Numbered from the stretch's first letter, positions 25,641-38,013 are shown. The stretch: 64,000 bases of DNA from Panulirus ornatus (GCF_036320965.1 NC_092241.1:28344797-28408796), one strand, 5' to 3'. The notes: generated from the sequence alone by a model not told the origin. Made by a program: numbers and translations.

Positions 25641-26225
25641 TCTGGGTCGTATATCATGGTAATCGAGGTAGCTCATTTGGTGGGGTCGTGGACCACCACC
25701 CACCTGTGAGTTACCGTGAGTTCCACTAACCATGCCCCATGGTTAGTGGAACTCGCGATAAATCCTTCATGGGGTCCCTGGTTGATGGTGCGAGCAAGGT
25801 AAATTGAACTGGAAATATCGTCAAGCACTCTATCTTCTAGAACGTAGATACAAGCAACAGTAACATTCGTTTAATAGAAAGTTATCTTAAACAGGGTGTG
25901 GGGTGGGTGATATGTCTAGCTAGTAGGGTAGAGTGGTCGGAGGTCAGTGGGTGGGGAGGGTATGGCACGCGCTCGCTCTTCAGATTATGGTGATATGGAA
26001 ACCCCGGGAGACCTCAGGTCCCTCGCGCGGAGCCCCCGCTCCTTTCATGTTCTGACACATACGAGTCTCCCGTACACTATGCCGGAGATACTGCGGATTA
26101 ATTGTAGCTAAAACGTTCTAAAAAAAAAGTTATGAGCATCAAAGAGTTTTAGTTTTAAAGAGATCTATTGTCTAGATGTACATAGACAAAGCGTTTTAGT
26201 GAAAGCACGAGTGAAGGGCACATAT

Positions 26226-26610
26226 CTACGGTTGATGAATATAGACGGATTGACTAAAACGTATCACAAATGGAAGGGAGAGAAAGAGAGAGAATGGGGA
26301 TACCGAGGACACAAAGTAAGGATGAAGTGGAAAATGCTTTGAATTATTGGAGCCTGAGCATACAGGGGGGTGTGGCGTGCACTGGATAGAAAGAAATGGG
26401 GCGATGTGGTAAATTGGGGGTGATGTGCTGCCACTGGGCTGAACCATAGCATACTAAACGTTAAGGGAAACCAAGGAAAGGTCTTTGAGGCTTGGCTATG
26501 GATAAAGAACTCTGGTTTCGACACACTGCACATGACAGCTAGAGGGTGTATGTGAGCAAATTAGGCCGTTCTTCGTGTGATCCTGGCGCTACCTGGCTTC
26601 GCAGAAAACG
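26226..26610 (+). mobile_element. Decayed RTE 3' region, plus strand
   Basis: The stretch aligns by eye with the end of the RTE coding region and its 3' flank. It keeps the order of the GGATGGAAGAG-like, ACATGCAGGAGGG-like and CCATGGAAAG-like blocks and a diverged GCGCTACC near 26589. Stops and indels are frequent. It lies in Pax intron 1, antisense to the gene. Confidence 0.55.
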
Positions 26611-27218
26611 GTGAATTGCGAGGGGAAAAAATATGTTCCAAGGAAGTGAGCGCTTCGATCTATCCTCTGTGAAGACAAAGACAAGTCCTGGATTCTGTTC
26701 GATCATACAGACGTAATGTTGAACTATGCATTGCCACTTAGGGTTGGGTTACTGCTCACAGAGTATAAGTGAAGCACCCAACTTCTTAAAATCGCCACAA
26801 AGTAAGCTTTGTAGGAAGAGTATCAAGAATGAGTTCTGCTTGACTATTACGCCATATCTGTTTAGTTCTGACCAAGACCCGGCAGAAAATCTGAAGAAGA
26901 CGTTACCAGGAATGAGATTATCGCTACTTCACTGTAGCTCTCGTGTGGTGTGACAACAATATCCCCAAAACCTCATCAAAAGAACACATTGTTAGGATGT
27001 ACATCAACGCCCACAAGTGGATGACGAGACAGAATGACACAAGGAACACGGGAAGATGAAATTAGGTACAAACAATGTAACCCCAGAACACTGGAAGATT
27101 ATTATATTAGGGGGAAAAAGACTATCAAGAGAACTCAGTGATAACATAGGAGGGAGATGGAACCCCGTAAAGTGGAGTCTGAGATGCGTTCGTCTTATGA
27201 AAAGTTAGGAGCACTCTC

Positions 27219-27221
<3 letters not shown>

Positions 27222-27284
<63 letters not shown>

Positions 27285-27286
27285 TA
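27222..27286. repeat. (TA)n microsatellite
   Basis: About 32 units with one CA interruption near the end. Confidence 0.95.
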
Positions 27287-27810
27287 GGGGGATAGAGAAC
27301 GGGGCTTGCGGGATGGGGAAGGTGTCGGTGAGGGACAGGAGTTGAGATATTAAGAGGGATTCCCCCAAAAATAATGAATAGTTACATAGTTTTCGCTGAA
27401 TGCCATTTTCTGTTTGTATTTCACGAAGAATGACAGAAAAAATATTACTACACGTGATAAATATGTGTGCGTATGTACACCTATTTATCTCGTTGCTTGC
27501 GATGCTTCCAAAGGAAATACCACGCTTCTTACATCAACGTAGATGGAAAACCTTATGTTGAGATCACGTTAGCTATGGTGAGCGTTCATGTACCGTGATA
27601 CAACCCCTCATTCCGGCCAGCTTACTATGTCCCAGCTATGATCATGTATTTGGTGTCAGCGTATTCACAACGGATAGCATCCTTAATCCCTTGAACAGAA
27701 CGGTACGACCCCTGAGCACGTACGTTGGTACGATTCTTTGGGTACGATATCCTAACCTTTGACTTGAACCTTATGCGACAAGTCAAACGTTGTCCTATCA
27801 TATCTAAGGG

Positions 27811-27957
27811 GGTCCCAGTGTCGTCGTCAAGAGTTGTACCGTTGTAGCAAAGGGTTGTACTGTTGTGGTGAAGGGTCACACTGCTGTGCTCTAGGGGCCA
27901 CACTAGTGTGCTCAAGGATCACACTGTTGTGCTCAAGTGCCACACCGTCGTGCTAAA
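27811..27957. repeat. 21-bp minisatellite, seven units
   Basis: Seven consecutive 21-bp units follow the pattern GGTCACACTGTTGTGCTCAAG with exact period and variable sequence. The period is a multiple of three, so frames stay open through it, but nothing else suggests coding. Confidence 0.8.
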
Positions 27958-28236
27958 GGGTTCACTACGAAATTGTTTACATGATCCCAGAAACACTTCT
28001 CTCCATTCTACAAGCTGACTTATCATGTGTAGCGCTTGTGTGCGTAGTTTTATGATTGAGACCACCAATACCAGCTGATGTTTGATGATGATACAGCAGT
28101 AAATGACCAATTCGTTAAATGGAGAGACTAATAAAAAGGTGCACTTACACACCAAGAACTCGCAAGGAGTTTTGCGGTCTACTTGACAGAAAACCTTAAC
28201 ACCTGCTACCGTTCTGAGAAGCTGTCGGCAAAGGGA

Positions 28237-28241
<5 letters not shown>

Positions 28242-28278
<37 letters not shown>
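28242..28278. repeat. (TG)n microsatellite
   Basis: About 18 units. Confidence 0.95.
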
Positions 28279-28280
<2 letters not shown>

Positions 28281-31200
28281 CTGCCCATTATGTATGCGTG
28301 TAGAGTGTGAAACGTAAGCTATACCTAATGTGAATGTTTGAATAAGAGTAGTGTGTCTGCATGAGCATAATACGTGTGAATGATTGTTTATATGTTTCTA
28401 TTTTCACTTGTGAGCGTGTACGTGTGTGATGGGCTAACGGTGGGGTTGCAAGAGGCTCAGGCATCTGGTGTTCGTCTCTTTGTTCCTGTTACTTTACACA
28501 GTTCTACTAATACAAGGAAAAAACTAGTCATGCACATACTAATATCTTCAGCAATTGTCTATATCTGTAAAGAAATATATGTCATCAATCTTACCCTATA
28601 TTTCACTACCCTATATTTCACATATTTAAATGAAACATTTAGAATATCATCAGGCCATCTGTTTTAGCGCTGTGCTTGAAAAATTATAATTCATGGTTAC
28701 CGGTAATGATTGTAATGTCGCCTTACCTTCCAAAAGTCACACACCGCTTAAGATTTTCACTTACGTACGTGGCAGTGTTGGTGACTCCCCGTACACACAC
28801 ACAGCCCTACCACCTCAGTAAACTTACGGAGTTTACACGTCAAATGTTCCCTTACGAAGGATGTTCGCGTCTTACCCTGTGCAAACCGAGAAGAGTTAGG
28901 GACCATGTGACTAGCATATCAAGATTAAGCCTTCGAGAAACCTTGTAGGAAGAGAAGAACGATTTTCCTAGCAAGGGTAGAAGATATAGATCCTCCCCTT
29001 GTCTGGACGCCTGATAAACCCTTTAACAGTCAACGTGTCCACCAGATGAACGTTTCACGAAATCGTAAGGATTAGCTTTCATGCCTAAACACTAAATGAC
29101 GGAAAGCAAGTGTAGGAAAAGCAAAGTGAATCAAGGGAGTCGAGAAGACGATTGGATAGAACTGGTAAATTAACAAGGCACAGGACGCGGGACTGGAGAC
29201 ACACCACAAATACTGACAGTTGGTGAGATTGATAGGCAGGCGGTCATGGACGAGGAGGTGGCTGTGCTAGTCAGGAGTCGGTCGAGATGGGCATCCACGA
29301 GACAACCTGGACAGCGAAGAGGCGGCCGAACTGGATTCATGGAGACAGCTCGATCAGGAGAGAAAAAAAAAAAAAAAGCGGTCGAGTCAGGCAGGCTTGA
29401 GATAGCTGAACTAAGAAGGAAGCGGCCCAGGTAAGCAAGCTGAGGACAGATAGATGGAACCAGAAGGGAATGTCTGGGATGTGTAGGCTGCCGACGACTC
29501 AGCCGGGAGGGAAACTGCTGAGCTGGGCAAGCCTCAGACAGCCAAGCGAAAGAAGCTCGAATTGCCGGCTGAAAATTTGTTTCTTCTCTTTGTGTGGATG
29601 ACAGGGAGCACTACGAATACGTTTAACCAATTATTAGTCGTAGATACTGAAGTCTGATACACAAGTCATATCAACAAAAGCTGTAAGCGAAGACTCCAGA
29701 TTTTTCTGCCCTTTGAGACAGAAGCAAAGTTTGGCAGATTGCAAATGAACTAATCTATAGTCTAACAACACAACAACAATTGGCGATATTTAGTATTCAA
29801 ATGATTAATTTCTAGTTGGCTTTACTGCGGTGGTAAAACAGTGTCACGTCCTCGATGATGGCTGCTTTATGATAATCAGCACCAGCTGTACGGGTGACCT
29901 AATCCTCCTGTTAGTTCTCAATATCCCAACAATATATCATTTTCTCCGGCTCTAAACAAATAAGAAGTTGAGCAATTGCTTTAGATTAACTTGGTCAACG
30001 ACACGACAGCCTTACTATGATCTCCAACGCTATCCCTACCTGACCTTTGGAAGCACGAACCATTGGATAACAACAAACGACGATTAAGATACAAGGATGT
30101 TTAAGCAGCCTCCAAATTACTAGGATCACCAGATTTTCATATCATTTAGCATACATATCCCAGGTGTTAGGAGTGCTCCTGCTGAGGGACTGACTCTTCT
30201 GAGCCACGCAGAACTTTAACAAAATACTATAAGGGAATGAATTTCTTCCCAAGGAAATTTTAGTAAAGAAAAATTGCAACGTAAAGCTTTAAAGAAATCA
30301 AAAAAAGATGTGATCACCGATGGATCCTAAAATTACTCGGGGTTTGTGGGAGTGCATATCATAAATCACCTCGTGGGAAAGAGGTGGAGGAGGAGGTGAT
30401 AGTGTGAAGGGGTAAAATTCATATGGCAATTCATCTGGCACTCGTAAATCTCGATGAAGGTACGAAACCTTGCATTCTGTAATTGAATAATAAACCCGAT
30501 CTGGATGAACAAAAACTAGATTTTACTTTAATAAAACAACTGCTTATTATCAATTTCCAAACACAAGGTAGACAGTATCTGTAAGATGCATCAGGTAATG
30601 TGGAATATACCTTACTCCTGACAACTTTTCTGCGACAGACTGAAGTTGGTTTCCTTAGGTCATTTTGCAATGACAAGACAACTTTCCATAAACAATATGC
30701 CACTTTTTACGTCATGGACAAGTCTCTACACATGACGAACACAGATCTAAGACAGTATCTTTGCCCTCTGAGATCTCTAATGAGCTTCCACAGTTCTCCA
30801 GGAGAGCCTTACACCACGCAGGGCGACTCAAGACATTGCCACGGACACAGAAATTGCAGCACAACAATACTCAAGTGTGGACGTATCACTGAGGAACAGA
30901 TGGAGATCTGCGGACACAATACGTGGCTATATATGCAGATCTAGAGACAGTGTCTTTCATACTAGAGACAAATACATAGCCAATTGACTAATCTACAGAT
31001 ATATAGATATATAGACGCTACAATTAGCTAGAAGCACAGATATACTGATGTATCATTTGATCATGAACAATGCAGCAATTTTGACCGTAGAGATAATTAC
31101 TCAGCTACTACTAACAGACAATTACGAATACTGTAATGAATTACAGATATAGGTCTATGGACACCACAGATGACCTTAAATACCTTACAAAGGACGCAAC

Positions 31201-31732
31201 ACGACTCGATCACTGAACACCACACAAAGCAGTAGCTGTTAACATGCTGCTTATGGATACTAATCGACTAGGGATGCAGGAATAAAAACATCACTTGAAC
31301 ATAGGTATAGATCTGCAGGTAGCAGTGGTAATATCTTTGTCAATGAAAGCCGCTCGAGGGTAATTTGACACCGATATACTTAATATATTATTCTAACAAA
31401 ACCTTTGAGATGAATATTCTGAAGTTCACTTGAATTCTGCAAATAATAAGTTATATGTGTGCATTTTCTTTCAAAATCCAGAAACAAACTGTGGTTTAAG
31501 CATGTCCTAGTGTCTGAGATTATGATATGTTACTACTTTCAAATAATTTCCAATAGCACTGAGGGCCTCACGGAGAAATTAAAATAAACCATTAATTACA
31601 TACGGTTAATTCTAAAGGCTACCATCTGCTAGAGACAGACATACGGAAGAAGTATTCATGAATCGACTAATCACGGCACATTATACCCAGTATATCAAAA
31701 TTGTAGGGATACACTAGACTCATTCTTCTTAC

Positions 31733-31787
31733 TAGTATAATATTCCATCGCGTTATGGCTGTAGCGGTAGGCTTTGGCCAGGTCCAT
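31733..31787 (-). CDS. Pax2/5/8: Pax2/5/8 exon 1 (start codon, N-terminal 18 codons)
   Basis: Probable first coding exon of the Pax2/5/8 gene. The ATG at 31787 opens 18 codons beginning MDLAKAYRY, then one extra base (A), then a GTAAGA donor at 31732. Vertebrate PAX5 also begins MDLEKNY shortly before its paired domain. The extra base joins the first two bases of the exon at 22090 (GT) to make AGT (Ser), giving ...[14 protein letters not shown], so the phase fits exactly. The frame is open upstream to a GTG codon at 31898, but the ATG at 31787 is the first ATG in that stretch and its position fits the family. It sits in a GC-richer block. The exon is short and assigned by homology of a few residues plus phase and donor, so an alternative upstream start or a second N-terminal exon is possible. 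Confidence 0.72.
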
Positions 31788-31939
31788 CGTTACCGATGAC
31801 CCGAGCAGACTGGAGTGATCCAGCTTGATGGAGAGGAAGTGGGTGAGTAATGTTCCCGTTGTCCCTATAGGCGAACCCGTAAATCCCTCCGATTCCACTC
31901 CGGTACTAGGGTCGGTGCGACGCCAGAAGGATAGGAACT

Positions 31940-32017
31940 CTAGAGAGACACTGGCGCCTGCCGCTGACTGCTGTTTCTCGCGTCACGTTTCTCTATCCCC
32001 GACGGCAGTTGCATCAT
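31940..32017 (-). other. Possible upstream ORF in the Pax2/5/8 leader
   Basis: A 26-codon frame (ATG ATG CAA ... CTC TAG) lies 5' of the Pax start on the same strand, in a different frame from it. If the transcript starts above 32017 this would be an upstream ORF that could lower translation of the main frame. The transcription start is not known, so this is only a candidate. Confidence 0.25.
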
Positions 32018-32402
32018 GGTACTCTGGAGGTGGGGTTATCGACACTGGCACCCTACGCCGACCGCTGCCTCTCGTGACGCATCTGGTTGCCACAAACAGC
32101 GTAAACCACAGTACACCGAAATGTGGTTATCAGTACAATACTGGCATCCGCAGGGAACAGTCGCGTCCAGCAGTGCTCTGGCCTTTACCGGACAGGAGGC
32201 GAGACAACATACAGTTACTTGAACGGCGCGCGGGCATCTGCATGTAGCCAAGTACACACGCAACCTAACTACCTCAACACCACTCACCCACTACTGAAAC
32301 TTCACTATTTTCTCTGGCTATTTTTCGGGGAATCACAGTTTCCGGTCTGTGTCTGCTGATTCTGCTGGGACACTTGCCTTTGGTTGGCGGGATTAGTGTC
32401 GA

Positions 32403-32560
32403 CCAATGAGAGGACTGTATGATCCTGGGGTCCCGCCCCCCGCGGCTGTCGCCCCCTTCGTCGCGCATCATTGGCTCTTAAACCCTGACGTCATCCCACG
32501 TGACCGCCTGGAGCGAGAGACGAGTGTGTTGCCTGGCAGTCCACCACTCCCGCAGCCATG
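32403..32560 (+). promoter_or_regulatory. Promoter-like block with CCAAT boxes, CRE and E-box
   Basis: Within about 160 bp there are a CCAAT box (32403-32408), an inverted CCAAT (ATTGGC, 32470-32475), a perfect palindromic CRE TGACGTCA (32486-32493) and an E-box CACGTG (32497-32502), all in locally GC-rich DNA. They sit just ahead of an ATG followed by a consensus donor. This order resembles promoters of broadly expressed eukaryotic genes, where CRE and CCAAT sites lie within 100 bp of the start. The block lies between two divergent start codons, Pax2/5/8 on the minus strand at 31787 and the plus-strand ATG at 32558, so it could serve both. The motifs are visible; promoter activity is inferred. 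Confidence 0.55.
32558..32560 (+). CDS. Candidate first coding exon consisting of the ATG only, unknown gene
   Basis: After the CRE block, CTCCCGCAGCCATG is followed directly by GTAAGT, a perfect consensus 5' splice site at 32561. A first exon that ends right after the initiator codon is common in ribosomal-protein and other housekeeping genes of animals. The next exon would have to begin in phase 0, but I found no convincing acceptor plus conserved coding sequence on the plus strand in the rest of the window, so the product is unknown. It may be many kilobases away or beyond the window. The alternative is a chance ATG before a chance donor; the clustered promoter motifs argue against that. 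Confidence 0.4.
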
Positions 32561-34289
32561 GTAAGTAGCGGTTGCTATGGCACCGTGCGGACGAGCCATT
32601 GGTACTACATACTTGTCCCACTTCGCCCCCTGCACCTATCACAGCTGCTGCAGACACTCTCTACGCCACTGAATAGATAGATTATGTTGTGGTCCCTGCA
32701 GTTGGTACAGGCGGAATAACTTTTGGCCATAACGTCATATAACTTGATAACGGGAAGTACTACTGCAATGTGCATCCTCACTCTCCCCACAAGTCTCACA
32801 CATGAAGCACTATTGTGTCCATGCTATCACACACTTGTATACGCATTAAAACGCACACACTCAAGCACACCAACTCGTCCATACATCGCACACTAGGGTC
32901 TCTGCAGTGCAACACAGCATACTTTTATTTCCACATAAAGGGACGCCCCTAAGTGCCATACACACACCAAACAACACATCCACATATCACATACTAGTGT
33001 GTCCATACATCCACCGCACACACACCAACGCGTTTACTTATTATGCACTACCACACGCCAAGCTCAATACTACACACTCACACACACACACACACACCGT
33101 AACATTCATATTACCTCAAGAATTATCACGCTTTCAAAGCCAAGCATCAATAAACCTACACTGCCACAAACACGAGGGCAGTCACATTGCCACATCAATA
33201 CGCTTCCATGTACGCAGATCCGTGCGAAACCCTCATCATGGAACCCTGAGACGAGAAATATCCCTGATATATATCGATACATAAAAATCACAAGAGTTGA
33301 TTCAACTCACTTGTTCTATAGGACTATAGCATACGAAATGAATCTGCCTTGAGGACCTAGCACCATCACCTAGAGCACAAAAGACATTGGCTGATCCGAT
33401 TTCTAACGTCTTATCACTTTTCGTACAAAGTATTAGAAAAGGAAAACATAAAAGAGAAATAAGTATCAGCAGTTACCATCAGAGATAATTAACACTGCTG
33501 GTGTTTGCACTTATATAATGCACCAGCATACTTAGGAATAGCGTCATACACAGTTATATGTGTTGTGGGTCAAAGCCTCGCCTTACCACACCTTATCCCC
33601 CTTATCCCCCGTCGACGTCCGTGTCTGACTTTATGCACAGGGACCGAATCGATTCTCTGGTAAAAACTTTCGCCCTGCTTGAGTAAACTTGAGTAAACTT
33701 AGAGAGTTTGCAGCGGCGATCTACCCAGATGATTCCCGAACTGGGAAGCATAACCCATGAGACATTCTATACATTAATGTTTTAGCTTTAAGATCTTAAA
33801 AGGTATTTCAACAATGATAAGCAAATGTTAAAGAAATGAAATATATGCCTTGATTTCACTCGTAGTACTTTTTTCGAATATGACTGTTAAGATATGGAAT
33901 GAGTTACTAAAAAGTGTTTTAAAGACAACAACGAATTCATCACTTCACCAGTGACACTATTTGTGCCTCTGCGTTTAAAGAGAGAGGAAAAAATCATACA
34001 GGCATATCTCCTAGTTCTATTATCATTATCATTCTGCTTTGATTTTCTACTCCCTCACCACCATACTCTGTGTTTCTGATCAACTATCAAAAACCACTCC
34101 GAATAAACCCAATCGTTGTTGCTCTTTGTATTATTTTCATTTGCAAGGACAAACAATTCTGCTAAAGCTTAAGGAGCATCAAGGTGTTTCAGATCAAACT
34201 GAGGATTGATAATCTCTGGCTCCGTAGTGCCACAATTCTCTGCCATTCCTGGAGGAGAATCGCTTATGAAGCAGGAAGAAAATCAGGTG

Positions 34290-34560
34290 GGGTGGTTAAA
34301 GTGATGAAGCGTCATTTGGGGAGACAGGGTGGTTGACGGAGGGACATTTGCCGTAGGTGGAAACGAGACCGAGGGTTGATGGAGAGTCATTTGTAGGTGG
34401 GAATGAGACCAAGAAGGGAACGGACATGCTGATGGATCATTTGAAGGGGATGGGAGAGAGACCAGGAAGGGATGGGCTAAAGGAGGGTCACTTGTAGGTG
34501 CGATGTTTCACGGAAATGGGAAGTCGGCTGAGGGAGAGTTACCGGTAGGTGATGGAAAGG
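34290..34560. repeat. Degenerate GA/GT-rich tandem repeat
   Basis: Blocks of the type GTCATTTGTAGGTGGGAATG, AGACCAGGAAGGGATGG and TGATGGAG recur about four or five times at irregular spacing near 50-60 bp. It looks like an old minisatellite. Confidence 0.5.
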
Positions 34561-35897
34561 AGATATTGAAGAGGAGGTTGAAAGGCAAAGGAAGGAAGAT
34601 AAAAGAGAATGGAATAAGTCTTTGGGAGTCACGTATATCAAGCACCTTCTCTTATCTTCTTACCTTCTTCCATGATATGACTACGATGAGGCAAGTCAAC
34701 ATTTACTGTTGCTTGTGTTGCTGTTAAGCGCTAAAATTGTTTGAAATGCTCGGTTTAGCTATGATAAGTTTGTGATCGACAACAAGATCTGTCAAAAGCC
34801 CAATATTTTGAACTGTATTTGTACATGAAGACAGATGGGTCTAACTGAGCTTCGAAAGCATCTCCTTATTCGGGAGGACAACATGCAAAAGTTTAGTGGC
34901 ATTGATGGACACACAGGAGAAAACGGACTTTTGACAGCTTATTTAGACGATCCGCTTTATTTCAAGATTTAAGAGATAAGCGTAAATTGAGAGCATGTAA
35001 CAAAGCTGCCCTTGCCTGGTCGCTGTACTGTGCCTCACATCTGAAGGGAGGTGGGTTTGCTTATGGCCTCAATCTGCATAATCTTATGCGTCTTAAGTAA
35101 TGGACAAGTTCTGCCTGTAATTATCCTCCTTACCAAGGACAGGTATCGCAGATCAATCCATCTCTCCGAGACGAAGAGGAGAGGAAAGCGTCATACACGA
35201 TCAGCATTCAGTTTTCCGCAAAAGGTTTTGTGTACTGGAATGACATGAAGTTTCCAATACGTATGAAAGTTTTAGCGTGGGGTTGATCTTGATTTTCAAC
35301 CAGGTGTTTCCTTATCCCAGTGGGCGACTCGGCAAAGATTTCCAAAGAAGGCATTGTGGTCTTTGTTGAACCTAGGATTTGTAAACTATTGTTTGAAAAA
35401 GAGTTACGTTGCATTTTGACCTTAGCAATCATAAATAGACAAAAGAGACAGCTGATTAACGATAGTCACACAACGATTGTCACAGTTCACTGTGGTAATG
35501 ACAGTAATTTATCAAAATAAGTAAAGGAACGCCTCTTGCATGAGTAAAAAAAAAAAGAGAAAAAAATCACGATTACCTCTGGGTCACGCAGGTTACGTCA
35601 CCACCATACGAGCTGTCAATCGTTTCCGATTTACCTCAAATTAACCCATATCGTATATCTAGTCATACAGTAATATCAGATGTAGTCATGACTAATTTTG
35701 TCTTACTAATGTAAAAGGTGCTTTTACTTTTATCTGAACAAATTATAGTCATTACAACAAAATAAGTATCACATACGTTGAATAACAATCGTTAAGCAAT
35801 TAAATCATATATTTAGGATGATTACCTAAATCATATAGTGCACTGGAAACTGATGTATTGCATATGTAATAGTGATATATAGAGCATTGTTTTGAAT

Positions 35898-36019
35898 ATA
35901 CCCCTGGGGATAGGAGAGAGAGAGACTACTTCCCACGTATTTCCTACGTGTCGTAGGAAGCTAAGACGGGGCGGGAGAACGGAGCTGGAAACCTTCCTTT
36001 CTTGTAATTCAGTTTCTAA
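35898..36019 (+). mobile_element. SINE-like element, diverged 5' half
   Basis: CCCCTGGGGATAGGAGAGAG and the following CTTCCCACGTATTTCCTACG and TGTCGTAGGAAG blocks match the head of the SINE copies near 37.4 kb with many substitutions. The 3' half is absent and an RTE relic follows. Confidence 0.55.
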
Positions 36020-36400
36020 AAGTTGAAACACAAGGTGAACCCAAAGAGGAATGCTCATCCTTCTTGCTGGCCCAGGCTGGGGTGTCTGAATGCATTTGAA
36101 TGTAACCACGATGAGAAGAAAAGAGAGTATGTCTGAGGAAATGTGAATGGCATGCACGGGATATAGTGTACAGGACCGAGTGGGTTGACAAGCTGTCAAT
36201 GGACTGAACCCAGGATTATGGAGCAGCCGGGGAAAACCACGGAAAAGTCTGTGGTGCCTGGTTGTGGATAGGGAGCTGTGGTTTCGGTACATTACACATG
36301 ACCAGTGGAGCACTGATGTATGCAAATGAGGTCTTTTAACTTCGTCTGTTCCTAGCGCTATCTCGTAAAGAATTAAAAGACAAATGGTTCGCATGGGGTG
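36020..36400 (+). mobile_element. Decayed RTE 3' region, plus strand
   Basis: GGTTGACAAGCTGTCAATGG at about 36183 matches the RTE stop region GGTTGACGTGCTGTCAGTGG at 63781. It is followed by the GGGGAAAACCA block, a GAGCTGTGGTTTCGGT stretch also seen in longer copies of the 3' UTR, and a diverged AGCGCTATCTCG near 36355. The coding part is broken. A SINE head lies immediately upstream. Confidence 0.65.
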
Positions 36401-36515
36401 AGGAAATTAACGTTAACGAGGAAAGGGGAAGAGTGGCTGTGTATAGTGGAGAGGTGAACCTGTGAAAACATACAATAAACGAAGTGACCAAAATCATGGG
36501 GGTTAGTATTTTTCA

Positions 36516-36591
36516 CATTAGGTTAGTTTATGTTAGACTGGGTTAGGTTAATGTTAGGGTTAGTTTGGGTTAAAGTCAGGCTAAGTTAGTG
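36516..36591. repeat. Degenerate TTAGG/TTAGGG-like stretch
   Basis: TTAGGTTAG, GGGTTAGGTTAATGTTAGGG and GTTAG-type units cluster in about 75 bp. TTAGG is the arthropod telomere repeat. The copies are irregular, so this is a degenerate interstitial stretch, not a telomere. Confidence 0.5.
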
Positions 36592-37307
36592 AACGCAACT
36601 ATTCGTTAAAGTTACCCAATAGTAAATCTATTCTTTGCCTTGAAAAAAATCTGTAGAGGAGGAAGGAGCCACGGATAACTACAAAGTGTAAAGCATATTA
36701 CTAAGAAAAATTGTAGTTAACAGTAAACAGTTAGTTGACACTCATCAACCACTTACTGAAACTCAAGGTTTCCTTTTGGCTGAGCATATCTACAGTTTGT
36801 TTACCTTTCCACGTCAGTCATAAGTACTAAGCAACCGCATCACCCAAGCATGAATGATGCAGAATGCAATAAAAGAGCCATATGAAATAACAGGTCACTA
36901 TTGGCCAATCATTAATGCCACTAATCACATAATGACGTAAATCTCTTACCGTACATATTCTCTCATCAGAATGAAGTGGCCCTAAGGCAGAATGGGAGCA
37001 CACGCGTGTGAGGTAAGAAACGATATAATTTTCGGATGTGAAACATTGGCTTTGGCTTCGGCCACAGCAAGATTGGCATGAATTTGTGCCACGGTTTGAT
37101 CTTGAACCAGCTGATGGATACAAGCAGTACAAAGGTTCGTGACCAATTTCTGTCCCTGGAGGCTTCACGTGTAGGGATGGCGTGATCTGTAATATTTCGT
37201 ATTATCCATGCTTGGAGGAGGCTGATACTATGGCTAGGCATTGTATTATACGGGTCCTACAAATCTAATTTACTTTACAGAATACTTGTCTTGATACAAA
37301 GAAACAA

Positions 37308-37654
<347 letters not shown>

Positions 37655-37705
<51 letters not shown>
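37655..37705. repeat. (TA)n microsatellite
   Basis: About 25 units between SINE copies 1 and 2. Confidence 0.95.
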
Positions 37706-37707
<2 letters not shown>

Positions 37708-37935
37708 TGGGGATAGGGGAGAAAGAATACTTCCCATGTATTCCCTGCGTGTCGTAGAAGGCGACTAAAAGGGAAGGGAGCGGGGGGCTGGAAATCCTCC
37801 CCTCTCGTTTTTTTTTTTTTTCCCAAAGAAGGAACAGAGAAGGGGGCCAGATGAGGATATTCCCTCAAAGGCCCAGTCCTCTGTTCTTAACGCTACCTTG
37901 CTAATGCGGGAAATGGCGAATAGTATGAAAGAAAA

Positions 37936-37944
<9 letters not shown>
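37706..37944 (+). mobile_element. SINE-like element with RTE-type 3' end, copy 2
   Basis: This is a nearly identical second copy 50 bp after copy 1, separated by a TA tract. Small differences include CCCATGTATTC for CCCACGTATTC, CTTGCTAATGCGGG for CTCGCTAACGCGGG, and tail length. The direct head-to-tail order suggests either insertion into the TA tail of copy 1 or a segmental duplication of SINE plus TA. Confidence 0.75.

Positions 37945-38011
<67 letters not shown>
37945..38011. repeat. (TA)n microsatellite
   Basis: About 33 units following SINE copy 2. Confidence 0.95.

Positions 38012-38013
<2 letters not shown>

Larger units (their letters stand above)
22091..31732 (-). other. Pax2/5/8 intron 1 (about 9.6 kb)
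   Basis: This intron runs from the exon 1 donor to the exon 2 acceptor. It contains GA tracts (23.1 and 24.9 kb), a 50-bp tandem duplication (24.8 kb), a 38-bp minisatellite (25.2-25.65 kb), a decayed RTE 3' end (26.2-26.6 kb), a TA tract (27.2 kb), a 21-bp minisatellite (27.8 kb) and a GT tract (28.24 kb). Open frames near 23.7-24.1 kb and 29.2-29.4 kb are short and unlike any family I know. The rest is anonymous; regulatory elements are likely in a large first intron but none can be pinpointed. Confidence 0.7.

Noticed and set aside
31788..31898. N-terminal extension of the Pax frame beginning at a GTG codon.
   Set aside because: GTG is not a normal start in a nuclear eukaryotic gene, and the downstream ATG gives the PAX5-like N terminus.
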